NCBI RefSeq assembly: GCF_003013475.1
Contig: NZ_PXZO01000007.1
Span: 1 to 64,000, forward strand
DNA: 64,000 nt
DNA from: Brevibacillus porteri
GTDB taxonomy: Bacteria > Bacillota > Bacilli > Brevibacillales > Brevibacillaceae
Direction of reading: 5' to 3'
A model generated the notes under the pieces. The model was not told where the DNA came from. It was given only the letters and a program-made list of their open reading frames with translations, and searched no databases. Position 1 is the first letter of the stretch. The number at the start of each line of letters is the position of its first letter. Made by a program: the position numbers and the translations under genes. Shown one piece after another: positions 55,290-63,903 of this stretch.

Positions 55290-55529
55290 ATGGATGATGG
55301 AATTTTGGAAGAGTATCTCGATCGCTACGTACGTATTCATTTTGCTCCTGATATGATCGGTCAAGGATTATCTGCATTTGCAGAAGGCAAATTGTATGAT
55401 TACAGCCAAAATGGGATATTAATTGAAGAACGGGATGGCTCGCTGGACTATATCCCATTCTCTGCCGTACGCCTCGTGCAAATTAAACCCAAGCCCGGTT
55501 TATGGGAGCGTTTAACTGGATCAAGTTAA
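55290..55529 (+). CDS. small conserved-looking protein, 79 aa
   Basis: A strong AAAGGAGGGG site precedes the ATG. The protein has helix (ILEEYLDRYVRIHF) and then short strands (GKLYDYSQNGILIEE, YIPFSAVRLVQI), a pattern like an SH3 or LSm-like small beta fold. No catalytic motif is seen and the family was not recognised. It stands alone between two terminators. Confidence 0.65.
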   Translation: MDDGILEEYLDRYVRIHFAPDMIGQGLSAFAEGKLYDYSQNGILIEERDGSLDYIPFSAVRLVQIKPKPGLWERLTGSS

Positions 55530-55531
55530 TG

Positions 55532-55575
55532 AAAAAGACACCTTCCCGCATACTCTACTACACGGAAAGGTGTCT
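55532..55575 (-). terminator. intrinsic terminator after the PiT gene
   Basis: AGACACCTTTCCG pairs with CGGGAAGGTGTCT (one mismatch) with T5 on the minus strand. It probably also stops plus-strand transcripts of the 79-residue gene. Confidence 0.7.
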
Positions 55576-55594
55576 GTTGTATAAAGATGTAGCT

Positions 55595-56614
55595 CTACAG
55601 AAATACGTCAAAAACGACGTAGCATGCAGCAGCCAAAAGTCCTGTAATCGGAAGGGTAATGACCCAAGTGACCAAGATTCGGCCAGCCAGGCCCCATTTT
55701 ACTGCGTTCAGCTTTTGCGATGCCCCAACCCCCAAGATGGCGGATGTGATCACGTGCGTTGTGCTCACCGGCAGTTTCAAAGCTGTAAAGATTGTGATAA
55801 TCAAGGCAGAAGACAAGTCTGCTGAGAAACCGGAAACTGGCTTGATTTTCATAATCTTACCACCCAAGGTCTTGATGATACGCCATCCACCAAAGGCTGT
55901 ACCTAAAGCCATTGCAACAGCAGCTGATAGTTTTACCCACAGTGGAATGACGAATTCGCCCGGTGCTTGAATCAAGAATCCACCTGAAATCAGAGCAAGG
56001 GTGATTACGCCCATTGTTTTTTGCGCATCGTTGGCTCCATGGCTGAAGGCCTGCCAAGCTGCTGACACTACTTGCATCGAACGGAAACCTCGATTGGTTT
56101 TGTGGTACGCTGAGTTACGAACAAACCAAGAAACAAGCTTGATCACGACAAAACCAACAGCAAACGCAACAAGCGGGGATACGATCAACGCTTGGATAAT
56201 GCTAATGAAGCCTGACCAGTTAATGGCACCACTTCCTGCGGCACCAAAAGCAGCACCTGCAACGCCTCCGATAATCGCATGCGAGGACGAGCTAGGAATT
56301 CCGAACCACCAGGTGATTAGGTTCCACAAAATCGCAGATGTCAACGCGGCCAAAACGACGACCAATCCATTTTCCAGCTTAAATGGATCGGTAATGCCTC
56401 CCCCGATTGTCTTCGCTACACCCGTATACGAGAGTGCCCCAAGCAAGTTACACACGGATGCAATAATAATCGCGGTTTTCGGACTTAATGCACGCGTCGA
56501 AACAGAAGTCGCAATCGCGTTCGCCGTATCATGAAAACCATTGATAAAGTCAAAAGCTAGCGCCATGATGACGACGAGTACGAGAATAATCACCTCTGGC
56601 GAAAGATCAGGCAT
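55595..56614 (-). CDS. pit: PiT family inorganic phosphate transporter
   Basis: A 339-residue low-affinity phosphate permease. The two PiT signatures occur as NGFHDTANAIATS (near residue 25) and SHGANDAQKTMGV (near 190), in an internally duplicated membrane protein of about ten segments. It overlaps the DUF47 gene by eight bases. Such pairs form a transporter plus regulator unit. Confidence 0.95.
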   Translation of the reverse strand: MPDLSPEVIILVLVVIMALAFDFINGFHDTANAIATSVSTRALSPKTAIIIASVCNLLGALSYTGVAKTIGGGITDPFKLENGLVVVLAALTSAILWNLITWWFGIPSSSSHAIIGGVAGAAFGAAGSGAINWSGFISIIQALIVSPLVAFAVGFVVIKLVSWFVRNSAYHKTNRGFRSMQVVSAAWQAFSHGANDAQKTMGVITLALISGGFLIQAPGEFVIPLWVKLSAAVAMALGTAFGGWRIIKTLGGKIMKIKPVSGFSADLSSALIITIFTALKLPVSTTHVITSAILGVGASQKLNAVKWGLAGRILVTWVITLPITGLLAAACYVVFDVFL

Positions 56615-57224
56615 TCTTTAACACGATCCCTTCTACCAGGTTGGAGACGTCCTCAGCGAAGTCAGCACAGTCTTCGAGTTTATCATAAATCTCTTTGAGT
56701 TTGATCGCTTCCATTGGGTTGGTATCAGGAGAATTCAACAAATCAGATACCATTTTACGGTAGTTGGAGTCAGATTCATGCTCCAAGTCTTTGATTTCCC
56801 CAGCGATTTGTGTAACAACTTTATGATCCAGCTTGCGCAGTGTGCGAATCAGCTCGATCAGCTTAGCCGAGCATTTCACCAAAATATTGGCTTGTGCCAA
56901 TACACGTGGATCTGGTTGAGTCACTTGGTACAGATACATACGATCAGCGACACCGTCAATGTAGTCGATCATCGAGTCCATCGTATGAGCGAGCTGGTGA
57001 ATGTCTTCACGCTCAAGCGGAGTGATAAAAGTAGAGTTCAACTCGTTCATAATACGACGAACGATTTCGTCTCCTTCTTTCTCGACAGCCTTGATTGCCT
57101 TAACCTTTGTTTCTAGATCTTGATAGTTTCCTATCATTTCATAGAAAAGATGAGTTCCTTTGTGCACAGTGGCAATCTGCTGCTCGAACAGATCAAAGAA
57201 GATATACTTGTTTGATTTCAACAT
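56607..57224 (-). CDS. DUF47 family PhoU-like protein
   Basis: A 205-residue helical protein of the DUF47/PhoU-like family, the usual partner of PiT permeases. Family blocks are IKAVEKEGDEIVRRI (near 43) and DSMIDYIDGVADRMYLY (near 83), with D/E-rich metal-binding helices. The ATG at 57224 has AAAGGAG 14 bases upstream; a GTG at 57239 is too close to it. It precedes and overlaps pit. Confidence 0.92.
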   Translation of the reverse strand: MLKSNKYIFFDLFEQQIATVHKGTHLFYEMIGNYQDLETKVKAIKAVEKEGDEIVRRIMNELNSTFITPLEREDIHQLAHTMDSMIDYIDGVADRMYLYQVTQPDPRVLAQANILVKCSAKLIELIRTLRKLDHKVVTQIAGEIKDLEHESDSNYRKMVSDLLNSPDTNPMEAIKLKEIYDKLEDCADFAEDVSNLVEGIVLKNA

Positions 57225-57367
57225 ACGGGACTTCTTCACTCCTTTGAATAAATCACACCTAACAGATTATATCGAAAGTTATTGTTTCCGTAAATTTAAA
57301 ATCAAGGTCAAATGTGTATATTTTTCTTTAAGGAATTATTAAGTTTTTGTAAATGCTCTTTACAATC

Positions 57368-57404
57368 AAAAAAAACACCCGTGTCAAGTGAGCTGACGAG
57401 TGTT
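57368..57404 (-). terminator. intrinsic terminator overlapping the GGDEF gene end
   Basis: AACACTCGTCA pairs with TTGACACGGGTGT, followed by T8 on the minus strand; the stem contains the stop codon of the diguanylate cyclase gene. Confidence 0.85.
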
Positions 57405-58070
57405 AGTTTTGCCAATATTTATCTTTTCATTCGAGGCGACCATCATGCAGTCTTTCCTTTTTTTCGCTTCATACATAAGCATATCTGCTTTTTTCGCTAA
57501 CTCTTCCGCTGTTGAAGCATGGTGAGGATACGAGGCTACTCCGATACTGACCGTGACACCTGAAAGAGCGTGTCGGACTTGATTTTGAATTCGTTCTCCG
57601 ATTGCGAGTCCTCTCATTGTGTCGGTATGCGTTAACAAAACGACGAATTCTTCCCCACCCCATCTTCCAACCGTATCTTGTTTTCGTACACTTGCCTGCA
57701 AAAGCCCTGCAAATTGGCAAAGGAGTCGGTCACCTTCCAAATGACCATATGAATCATTGAATATTTTGAAATTATCCAAATCGATAAACAATAGAGTAAC
57801 AGATTGATGATTGCTTTTTGCCAACTCTACTTCTTCGACCAGCTTGTCCAGAAATCTACGATTGACGAGAACGCCTGTAAGTGAATCGTGATAAGCCATC
57901 TGCCGCAACTGATCTACATACTTCCCTATTTGATAGGCAGCAAGCGTCTGAATGACAGCCACAAGTAAAAGAAAGACAATCATACTCTCATCCGTCGGCA
58001 ATCCGTATCCGATCAGCCAAACCGAGATGATCACACAGGACATTCCCAAGCTAATCCAGCGCGAACCCAA
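57384..58070 (-). CDS. membrane-anchored GGDEF diguanylate cyclase
   Basis: A 228-residue protein. Two short N-terminal membrane segments (about 5-22 and 29-47) are followed by a full GGDEF domain with the start DSLTGVLVNRRFLDKL, LLFIDLDNFKIFND and the active loop WGGEEFVVLL (GGEEF form), so c-di-GMP synthesis is expected. No RxxD inhibitory site is obvious before it. The true N-terminus may extend slightly; no strong ribosome binding site is seen. Confidence 0.88.
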   Translation of the reverse strand: MGSRWISLGMSCVIISVWLIGYGLPTDESMIVFLLLVAVIQTLAAYQIGKYVDQLRQMAYHDSLTGVLVNRRFLDKLVEEVELAKSNHQSVTLLFIDLDNFKIFNDSYGHLEGDRLLCQFAGLLQASVRKQDTVGRWGGEEFVVLLTHTDTMRGLAIGERIQNQVRHALSGVTVSIGVASYPHHASTAEELAKKADMLMYEAKKRKDCMMVASNEKINIGKTNTRQLT

Positions 58071-58288
58071 AGTACACTACCCCCGATCTATCCGATGTAA
58101 CCCTCTTTCAATTCGTACATTAGTCCTATCTAACGAAATCTATAGTAGGTCTTTTTTCATATAATAAGGAATATTTTACCTATCTTTTTTTGTAAGTTCA
58201 AGAAAAACCGCGAACCTGCCGATGAATTGGAACCAATTGGAAGGGATAAGCTAATGGCTAATAAAAACAGACGGGAGTGAATGAATGT

Positions 58289-59353
58289 ATGCCCCGTATT
58301 GAAGCAGTGGCTACAGCAGTACCTTCCCACGAGATTACACAAGAGGATTCCATGAAGCTGGCACGCCTATTTTTTCAAGATGCTTTTCCCGACATAGACC
58401 GTTTGTTACACGTCTTTGCACACAGTCACATTCAGAAGCGGCATTTTAGTATGCCAATGGATTGGTTTTTGGAGGACCGGCCGTTTGCAGAGAAAAATCA
58501 GCTGTATATCGAACATGCCGAAGCCTTGGCAGAGGAAGCAGCCCGAAAGTGTTTGACAAAAGCTGGTGTCGAGCCTTCTTCCATCGATTGTCTGATGTTT
58601 GTATCAAGCACTGGTATTGCTACTCCAAGCCTTGATTCCCGCTTGCTCCACCGTTTAGGACTCCGTCCACAAGCAACCCGTGTCCCGTTGTGGGGCCTGG
58701 GCTGTGCCGGTGGTGCGATGGGATTGTCGCGGGCATGTGAATACACCCAGGCTTTTCCCTCGCGGCGAGTATTGCTTGTGAGCGTAGAACTGTGCGGCTT
58801 GACCTTCATCCGACAAGATTTGTCCAAAAGCAATTTGGTCGCAACGTGCCTATTTGGAGATGGAGCTGCAGCCGTATTAATAGAAGGCGACCAAGTCTTG
58901 TCTTCTTCTGACGCGCCCAAGGTTCAATTTTGTGATGCACGAACAACAACATGGCCGGACACCGTAGATGTCATGGGATGGGAATTGACCGATCCGGGGT
59001 TAAAAGTCATTTTCTCTCGCGACATCCCTACTCTCATTCGTTCTTCGATGCGAGAAAACGTCGAGAGCTTTTTGTCACCGCATGGGATGTCTATCGATCA
59101 TCTGCGTCATTTCATTTTCCATCCAGGTGGAGCCAAGGTATTAACGGCTTACCAGCGGTCTCTCGGCATTGGTACAGAAGCCACTCGTTTTTCTGAAGAT
59201 GTCTTAACCAATTTTGGAAACATGTCTTCTCCTACGGTTCTGTTCGTCTTGGAAAAGAGCATGGAGAGGGCGTGGGAGCCGGGAGATCGCGGTTTGGTCG
59301 CTGCACTTGGACCTGGATTTAGCTCCGAGCTGTTACTTCTGGAGGCGAGATAG
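58289..59353 (+). CDS. type III polyketide synthase (chalcone/stilbene synthase family)
   Basis: A 354-residue thiolase-fold enzyme that extends acyl starters with malonyl-CoA to alkylpyrones or resorcinols. The Cys-His-Asn triad is in GLGCAGGAMGLSRA, FIFHPGGAKVL and NFGNMSSPTVLFVLE. B. subtilis BpsA is the closest known type. The ATG at 58289 is chosen with GGGAG eleven bases upstream. It is followed after two bases by a methyltransferase gene, as bpsA-bpsB. Confidence 0.94.
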   Translation: MPRIEAVATAVPSHEITQEDSMKLARLFFQDAFPDIDRLLHVFAHSHIQKRHFSMPMDWFLEDRPFAEKNQLYIEHAEALAEEAARKCLTKAGVEPSSIDCLMFVSSTGIATPSLDSRLLHRLGLRPQATRVPLWGLGCAGGAMGLSRACEYTQAFPSRRVLLVSVELCGLTFIRQDLSKSNLVATCLFGDGAAAVLIEGDQVLSSSDAPKVQFCDARTTTWPDTVDVMGWELTDPGLKVIFSRDIPTLIRSSMRENVESFLSPHGMSIDHLRHFIFHPGGAKVLTAYQRSLGIGTEATRFSEDVLTNFGNMSSPTVLFVLEKSMERAWEPGDRGLVAALGPGFSSELLLLEAR

Positions 59354-59355
59354 TC

Positions 59356-59883
59356 ATGTTGCTCTTCTTTGGATTCGTTATGTGTGCAGTCGTGTTGCAG
59401 CGACTGGTCGAGCTTCTCGTTGCCGTGAGGAATGCCCGCTTTATCCGGTCAAAAGGGGGTTACGAGGTTGGGGCGAGTCATTACAAATACATCGTCCTTC
59501 TTCATCTTCTCTTTTTTCTCTCGCTTATTTTCGAAGTGGTGAGCAAAAGCAGTGCCATGGTTCTCCCCTCTTGGTGGGCGGTTCCGTTTAGCCTGTTTTT
59601 AATCGCGCAAGGGCTTCGTTACTGGTGTATTCGTTGCCTGGGCAAGCGATGGAATACCCGCATCTTCATACTCCCGGGCGTGGCTCCGATCAAACGAGGT
59701 CCGTATCGGTTCATTCGTCACCCCAACTACTTGGTCGTATCACTTGAGGTGCTCCTACTCCCCCTGACATTTTCCGCTGTGACAACTGCCCTGACGTTTT
59801 CTCTCTTGAATGCCTGGCTGCTCCTGCGTATACGGATTCCCCTGGAAGAAGCAAGCGTCTACGCTGGTCATCGTGAGTCATAA
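59356..59883 (+). CDS. isoprenylcysteine carboxyl methyltransferase-like protein (BpsB type)
   Basis: A 175-residue membrane protein with four to five segments and the ICMT family C-terminal block GPYRFIRHPNYLVV (near residue 114). BpsB in B. subtilis O-methylates the alkylpyrone made by BpsA, and the same role is inferred here. GGAGGCGAG precedes the ATG. Confidence 0.88.
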   Translation: MLLFFGFVMCAVVLQRLVELLVAVRNARFIRSKGGYEVGASHYKYIVLLHLLFFLSLIFEVVSKSSAMVLPSWWAVPFSLFLIAQGLRYWCIRCLGKRWNTRIFILPGVAPIKRGPYRFIRHPNYLVVSLEVLLLPLTFSAVTTALTFSLLNAWLLLRIRIPLEEASVYAGHRES

Positions 59884-59888
59884 AAACG

Positions 59889-59925
59889 AAAAGTCTTTGG
59901 CACATGCACATGCCAAAGACTTTTT
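59889..59925 (+). terminator. intrinsic terminator after the PKS pair
   Basis: A near-perfect 12-base stem (AAGTCTTTGGCA / TGCCAAAGACTT) with T5 follows directly after the methyltransferase stop. Confidence 0.92.
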
Positions 59926-60003
59926 ATCGTGCAAAAGGTTTATCACTTGTCATTCAGCGGGAAAAGAAAAGAAGCTGTTACTCTTTCCCGTGAGGTGGAT
60001 CAA

Positions 60004-60324
60004 GTGAATCGTACAACCATAGTGGAGCCTCAGGAGACGAAACGTATCATCGTCCGAGACTTTTTCGCTTTGATTGAAACGGTACCGAACAAGGATGACC
60101 AGGCTAGTATTCAAACCTTTCTTCGCTATTTGCAAAGTCTGCTAAGAATCAAGCAAGTCGTTCCTCCGGTTGTGGAAATCATGACGGTCATCAAACAAAA
60201 CAAGCCACTTCTCTACCACGCGGCACGCAGAATTACCCTTCCTTCAAGCAATCTGCACATGCTATTTCAGCTAGAAATGGATATTATGCTTGCTCACGAA
60301 AGGCTCCGTCAGTACGACAAATGA
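60004..60324 (+). CDS. hypothetical helical protein, 106 aa
   Basis: GTG at 60004 follows GAGGTG by six bases; a 25-codon longer frame overlaps the terminator and is not preferred. The product is helical (RIIVRDFFALIETV, IQTFLRYLQSLLRIK, FQLEMDIMLAHERLRQY), with no cysteines. No family was recognised. It is convergent with the aminopeptidase gene, whose stop lies 18 bases away. Confidence 0.5.
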   Translation: MNRTTIVEPQETKRIIVRDFFALIETVPNKDDQASIQTFLRYLQSLLRIKQVVPPVVEIMTVIKQNKPLLYHAARRITLPSSNLHMLFQLEMDIMLAHERLRQYDK

Positions 60325-60341
60325 TTTGGGTAGGCTTTGCC

Positions 60342-61457
60342 TTACCCTTTCAAGTTTTCTGGATTCAGACATTCAAGCTCTGCAATGACAAAACGACCAT
60401 CTTTGCGAATCAGGACGTCATCAAACCAGATTTCCCCTCCGCCCCAATCCGGACGCTGGATGGAAACCATGTCCCAGTGCACAGACGATTTGTTGCCATT
60501 GTATGCTTCGTCATAGCATTGACCAGGCGTGAAGTGGAAGCTTCCGTCTATTTTTTCGTCAAACAAGATATCTTTCATCGGGTTGCGAATGTAAGGATTC
60601 ACACCGATAGCGAATTCCCCAACGAAGCGCGCTCCCTCGTCCGTATCCAAAATTTGATTCAAGCGATCGGTATCGTTCGCTGTTGCTTCCACAATTTTGC
60701 CGTCCTTGAAGGTCAGACGAACATTTTCGAAAGTGAAGCCGTGGTATGGTGTTGGCGCATTATGAGTGATAACGCCATTTACGGAGTCCTTCACAGGTGC
60801 TGTATACACTTCACCATCTGGAATATTGCGAAGGCCAGCGCATTTTACAGCAGGAATGTCCTTGATGGAGAAGGTGAGATCCGTTTCAGGTCCTACCAAG
60901 CGTACCTTGTCTGTGCGATTCATCAAGTCAACCAGACTGTCCATTGCTTTGTCCATTTTCGCGTAATCCAGGTTACATACTTGGAAGTAAAAATCTTCAA
61001 AAGCTGCTGTAGACATGTTCGCGAGCTGTGCCATGGAAGGATTCGGATAACGAAGAACAACCCACTTCGTTTTAGGCACGCGTACGTTCATCACTGGCAG
61101 CTCATACAGGCGAGAATAGATGCTCAGCTTGTCACTTGGAACATCAGCCATCTCATTGATGTTATTCGCTGCACGAATCCCGATGTACCCTTGCATTTTC
61201 TCCATGAGTTCAACTTCATGTTGAGCCATGGTCTTCAACTGCTCTTCATTGCAATTCATTGCGATTTCTCGGCTTACGGCGGGATCAATCAATTGAACAT
61301 AAGGACTGCCGCCTGCTTTGTAAATCTCACGCACGAGGGCTTGCACCAAATCCGGTGTGTCCCCTTTCGCGTTGATCAAAATGTTTTCCCCTGGCTGTAC
61401 TCGTACAGAATAGTTAACCAGATTGTACGCTAATTGATCTAATCGTGAGTCTCTCAT
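60342..61457 (-). CDS. aminopeptidase, M29 family (AmpS/PepS)
   Basis: A 371-residue thermophilic-type metalloaminopeptidase. The C-terminal metal-site blocks are visible: EFAIGVNP (near 278), GQCYDEAYNGNKSSVHWDMV (near 310-329; key residues E, H, D) and IAELECLNPENL at the end. It removes N-terminal residues from peptides using two metal ions. The ATG at 61457 has AAGGGTG upstream. It ends close to a short weak hairpin without a U-tail. Confidence 0.93.
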   Translation of the reverse strand: MRDSRLDQLAYNLVNYSVRVQPGENILINAKGDTPDLVQALVREIYKAGGSPYVQLIDPAVSREIAMNCNEEQLKTMAQHEVELMEKMQGYIGIRAANNINEMADVPSDKLSIYSRLYELPVMNVRVPKTKWVVLRYPNPSMAQLANMSTAAFEDFYFQVCNLDYAKMDKAMDSLVDLMNRTDKVRLVGPETDLTFSIKDIPAVKCAGLRNIPDGEVYTAPVKDSVNGVITHNAPTPYHGFTFENVRLTFKDGKIVEATANDTDRLNQILDTDEGARFVGEFAIGVNPYIRNPMKDILFDEKIDGSFHFTPGQCYDEAYNGNKSSVHWDMVSIQRPDWGGGEIWFDDVLIRKDGRFVIAELECLNPENLKG

Positions 61458-61550
61458 TCGTGGCACACCCTTTTTAAATTTTCTGATTCCTCTTGTATTT
61501 TTACCGATACAATCTACTAAGTCAATAAAAAATTTTTTATCAATGAAATA

Positions 61551-61584
61551 GAAAGCGGCCAGCCTCCTTGCATCCAGGCTGACC
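61551..61584 (-). terminator. hairpin after the DUF4025 gene
   Basis: GGTCAGCCT and AGGCTGGCC form a stem with a ten-base loop, 20 bases past the stop; the T-tract is poor, so termination strength is doubtful. Confidence 0.5.
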
Positions 61585-61603
61585 TTGCTCTTTTCCTGTG
61601 TTT

Positions 61604-61786
61604 TTACATCGTCTGTTCCTTGTCCTCAATGGTTCCCATCTTGTACATGTCACTGACCAACTCCTGCGTCGTAGCCAGACCTGCCGTATATTCGTCTGCC
61701 TCTTGATAATAGACGGCTCCTCCTGCATCCTCAGTGCTCAACTCTCTCGCCCTGGATCGAACCTGATCCTTATCATGACCTGCCAT
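61604..61786 (-). CDS. DUF4025 domain-containing small protein
   Basis: A 60-residue hydrophilic protein. The block YYQEADEYTAGLATTQELVSD (residues 27-47; spread motif) matches the short DUF4025 family found in spore formers, function unknown. The ATG at 61786 is chosen because AAGGAGGG precedes it; the frame stays open 49 codons upstream without a site. Confidence 0.75.
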   Translation of the reverse strand: MAGHDKDQVRSRARELSTEDAGGAVYYQEADEYTAGLATTQELVSDMYKMGTIEDKEQTM

Positions 61787-61852
61787 TTTCGACCCTCCTT
61801 CCTTTTGGTTTCGATCGGCTATAGTTTGTACGGGAATCTCCAGATTTAGCCG

Positions 61853-61894
61853 AAAAAAAGACGCCTTGCCCAATCGAGGGACAAAGCGTCTTTT
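61853..61894 (-). terminator. intrinsic terminator after the secreted repeat gene
   Basis: AAAAGACGC-TTG and CAA-GGCGTCTTTTTTT pair with a T7 tail on the minus strand, about ten bases past the stop. Confidence 0.85.
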
Positions 61895-61904
61895 GTAAAG
61901 GAAA

Positions 61905-62390
61905 TTATTTATTGTTATCGGATTCAGGTGCACTCATTGTCCAACCAGCAGCTGGAGCACTTACAGGAGTGATGCGATTCGTTGTAACAAATTGATCTGT
62001 TCCTGGCATCGCTGTCCATCCAGCTACAGTAGAGATTACTGGAACGTATTGGCCACTCACCAGTACGAACTCATCTTTACCTGGCATCATCATCCAGCCA
62101 CCTTGTTGATTCAGCCCTTGAATAGGGTTAACGGTTTCTGGAGCTACTGGTTTTACTTCTGTTGTAGGTGCAGGTGTTGTTTCAGTTGCAGGTGTTGTTT
62201 CAGTTGCAGGCTTTTCTTCAGTTGCAGGCTTTTCTTCAGTTGCAGGTTTTTCTTCTGTAGTCGTTGTTGTTGCTTCTGTTGCAGTAGTCGTTTCAGTAGC
62301 TTTTACTGCCTCTTCTGCAAATGCAGCTTGTGTGAACAGAGCCGCTCCTAAGATACAAGAACTCATGATCAGTGTGCTTTTCTTCTTCAT
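61905..62390 (-). CDS. secreted protein with Pro/Thr/Glu linker and W-x2-MPG repeats
   Basis: A 161-residue exported protein. The signal peptide (MKKKSTLIMSSCILGAALFT) ends at AFA-EE near residue 26. Residues 45-85 are a Thr/Glu/Lys/Pro linker with four EEKPAT/ATETTP copies. The C-terminal part has repeats of GW-x-x-MPG-x-D-x-FV (at about 98, 121) and a weaker third (GWTMSAPE). No known domain was recognised; a wall or spore surface role is possible. The ATG at 62390 has GGGAG upstream. It lies beside a MarR regulator gene. Confidence 0.8.
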   Translation of the reverse strand: MKKKSTLIMSSCILGAALFTQAAFAEEAVKATETTTATEATTTTTEEKPATEEKPATEEKPATETTPATETTPAPTTEVKPVAPETVNPIQGLNQQGGWMMMPGKDEFVLVSGQYVPVISTVAGWTAMPGTDQFVTTNRITPVSAPAAGWTMSAPESDNNK

Positions 62391-62467
62391 ATGTGTACAC
62401 TCCCATTCCCGCGGTACACACTTTTGTCTTGCAAGAATGTCCCCAGACCCGAACTTGATGGCCATGT

Positions 62468-62893
62468 CTATATGGACTGCTGCATTTTCCTGAGGAAATA
62501 CGTAAACTGGTCTAACTCGTTATCATTCAGATTCTCCAGCAGCTTTCCTACGAGTGCTCTCCTGTCGCACAAAAGTCCTTCCAGAGTCGGAATCGCTTGT
62601 TGTGATAATGTGACCCACACTACACGTCGATCCTGTTCGTCTCGGACACGGTCGATAAAACCAGCCTTCACTAACCGATTGAGTGCAATGGTGGTGGCAC
62701 TATTGGACAGTTTCAAAATGGTCGCCAGCTCAGAAACTGTGCTTCGTCCTTTTTGATGTAGCACACGCAGCAGGATAAACTGCTTCGGACTGATTGACTC
62801 TTCTTCTAGCCAATTGTTAATAAAGAAACGAGCAATTTCGACAAATACTCGATCCAGTTCCTCAAGTTTACTGGCACGGGACATATTGCTCAC
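62468..62893 (-). CDS. MarR family transcriptional regulator
   Basis: A 141-residue winged-helix regulator. The HTH region (KGRSTVSELATILKLSNSATT, residues 51-71) is followed by the wing (DRVRDEQDRRVVWVTLS). MarR proteins usually bind palindromes near their own promoter and respond to small ligands. GTG at 62893 or ATG at 62884 could start it. It directly precedes the secreted repeat gene on the same strand. Confidence 0.92.
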   Translation of the reverse strand: MSNMSRASKLEELDRVFVEIARFFINNWLEEESISPKQFILLRVLHQKGRSTVSELATILKLSNSATTIALNRLVKAGFIDRVRDEQDRRVVWVTLSQQAIPTLEGLLCDRRALVGKLLENLNDNELDQFTYFLRKMQQSI

Positions 62894-62926
62894 AACATCA
62901 CCTATTTTCGGAAAATTAATAATATA

Positions 62927-62962
62927 AGTACTTTTACTATAAAACTATATAGCTTAAGTACT
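62927..62962. promoter_or_regulatory. two TAAGTACT copies, candidate MarR operator
   Basis: The palindrome AGTACT, each time preceded by TA, occurs at 62927-62932 and 62957-62962, exactly 30 bases apart (three helical turns), just upstream of the MarR gene. The rest of the gap from 62963 to 63190 shows no gene. Confidence 0.4.
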
Positions 62963-63197
62963 GGAAGATCAAGAGAACTCCCGAAATTATTTCTTTTCAC
63001 GAAAGATATGTATGAGCCAGACAAAGTGTTTACCACTTAATATTTTTATTGTAAAACTTATTTCAAGAACATCTTAACTCAAACAGGAAAAACTGACAAT
63101 AGGTAAGCTTGCAAAATAATGTTAAGACTTTTTCCTTCTTCACCCACGCAGCCAATTATTTCCTTGAATCATCTTTCGTATCCATTCGTAAAGCATG

Positions 63198-63203
63198 TAT
63201 AAT
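63198..63203 (+). promoter_or_regulatory. promoter -10 for the second lepB
   Basis: ATGTATAAT gives a TATAAT with TG upstream (extended -10) 79 bases before the start codon; a weak TTCGTA lies 17 bases further upstream. Confidence 0.6.
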
Positions 63204-63281
63204 GGGAAGACAGCCTTATACACACGAGGCATTTGACCCAGGCATATTTGCCACAGAATCTACATACATAGGAGAATTTCA

Positions 63282-63842
63282 ATGGAACAAACCAACCCTA
63301 CCTCAAAATGGAAAGTGGAATTGCTCGATTGGTTAAAATCGTTTGTTTTGATTGGCGGATTAACTGCTTTTATCTACGTCTTTGTCATGGCTCCCTACGT
63401 TGTCCAAGGGCGTTCCATGGAAAGTACGCTGCATGACCGCGAGCGCGTCATCGTAAACAAAGCGATTTACTACCTCAAAGAACCGCAGCCTGGCGATATC
63501 GTCATCGTTCATCCAGATGCAACTGGCGACAATTGGATCAAGCGCGTGGTCGCAGTAGCTGGAGACACCGTTGAAGCCAAAAATGATCAAGTGTATGTCA
63601 ATGGCCAACCTCTCAGCGAAGAGTATCTGGTCGAAAACAAGCTCAAAACCTCTACAGCAGGTGTGACGTTAACCGAAGATTTTGATCCTGTGAAGATTCC
63701 TGAGGGCAGCGTGTTTGTCATGGGGGATAATCGCAACAACAGCATGGACAGCCGCGTCATTGGCCCTGTTCAACTGGATCATGTAGTAGGACGCGCAGAA
63801 GTCGTATACTGGCCGCTGTCCCAGGTCCGTCTCCCACGTTAG
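63282..63842 (+). CDS. lepB: type I signal peptidase (second copy)
   Basis: A 186-residue signal peptidase with one N-terminal membrane segment (about 18-38), catalytic Ser in GRSMEST (S45) and Lys in WIKRVVAVAGD (K87), and MGDNRNNSMDSR in box E. It resembles the copy at 15860-16423 in layout but differs clearly in sequence, so this is a paralogue, not a recent duplicate. AGGAG precedes the ATG. Extra copies are usual in strong secretors such as Brevibacillus. Confidence 0.96.
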   Translation: MEQTNPTSKWKVELLDWLKSFVLIGGLTAFIYVFVMAPYVVQGRSMESTLHDRERVIVNKAIYYLKEPQPGDIVIVHPDATGDNWIKRVVAVAGDTVEAKNDQVYVNGQPLSEEYLVENKLKTSTAGVTLTEDFDPVKIPEGSVFVMGDNRNNSMDSRVIGPVQLDHVVGRAEVVYWPLSQVRLPR

Positions 63843-63858
63843 CATTTATCCAGACTTC

Positions 63859-63890
63859 AAAAAGCCGCTCCTTATCGGGGCGGCTCTTTT
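63859..63890. terminator. terminator after the second lepB
   Basis: AAAAGCCGCTCC and GGGGCGGCTCTTTT pair around a four-base loop; T-rich on the plus strand, A-rich on the other, so it may serve both convergent genes. Confidence 0.8.
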
Positions 63891-63903
63891 GTTTTCGATG
63901 GCG

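Noticed and set aside
60321..61433. 370-codon plus-strand frame opposite the M29 aminopeptidase
   Set aside because: It mirrors the aminopeptidase gene, is rich in His/Cys/Phe as antisense frames of such genes are, and has no ribosome binding site; the minus-strand protein has full family motifs.
61992..62351. Cys-rich plus-strand frame resembling a metallothionein or toxin
   Set aside because: Cys runs are simply the reverse complement of the Thr/Glu/Ala/Pro repeat codons in the secreted protein gene.
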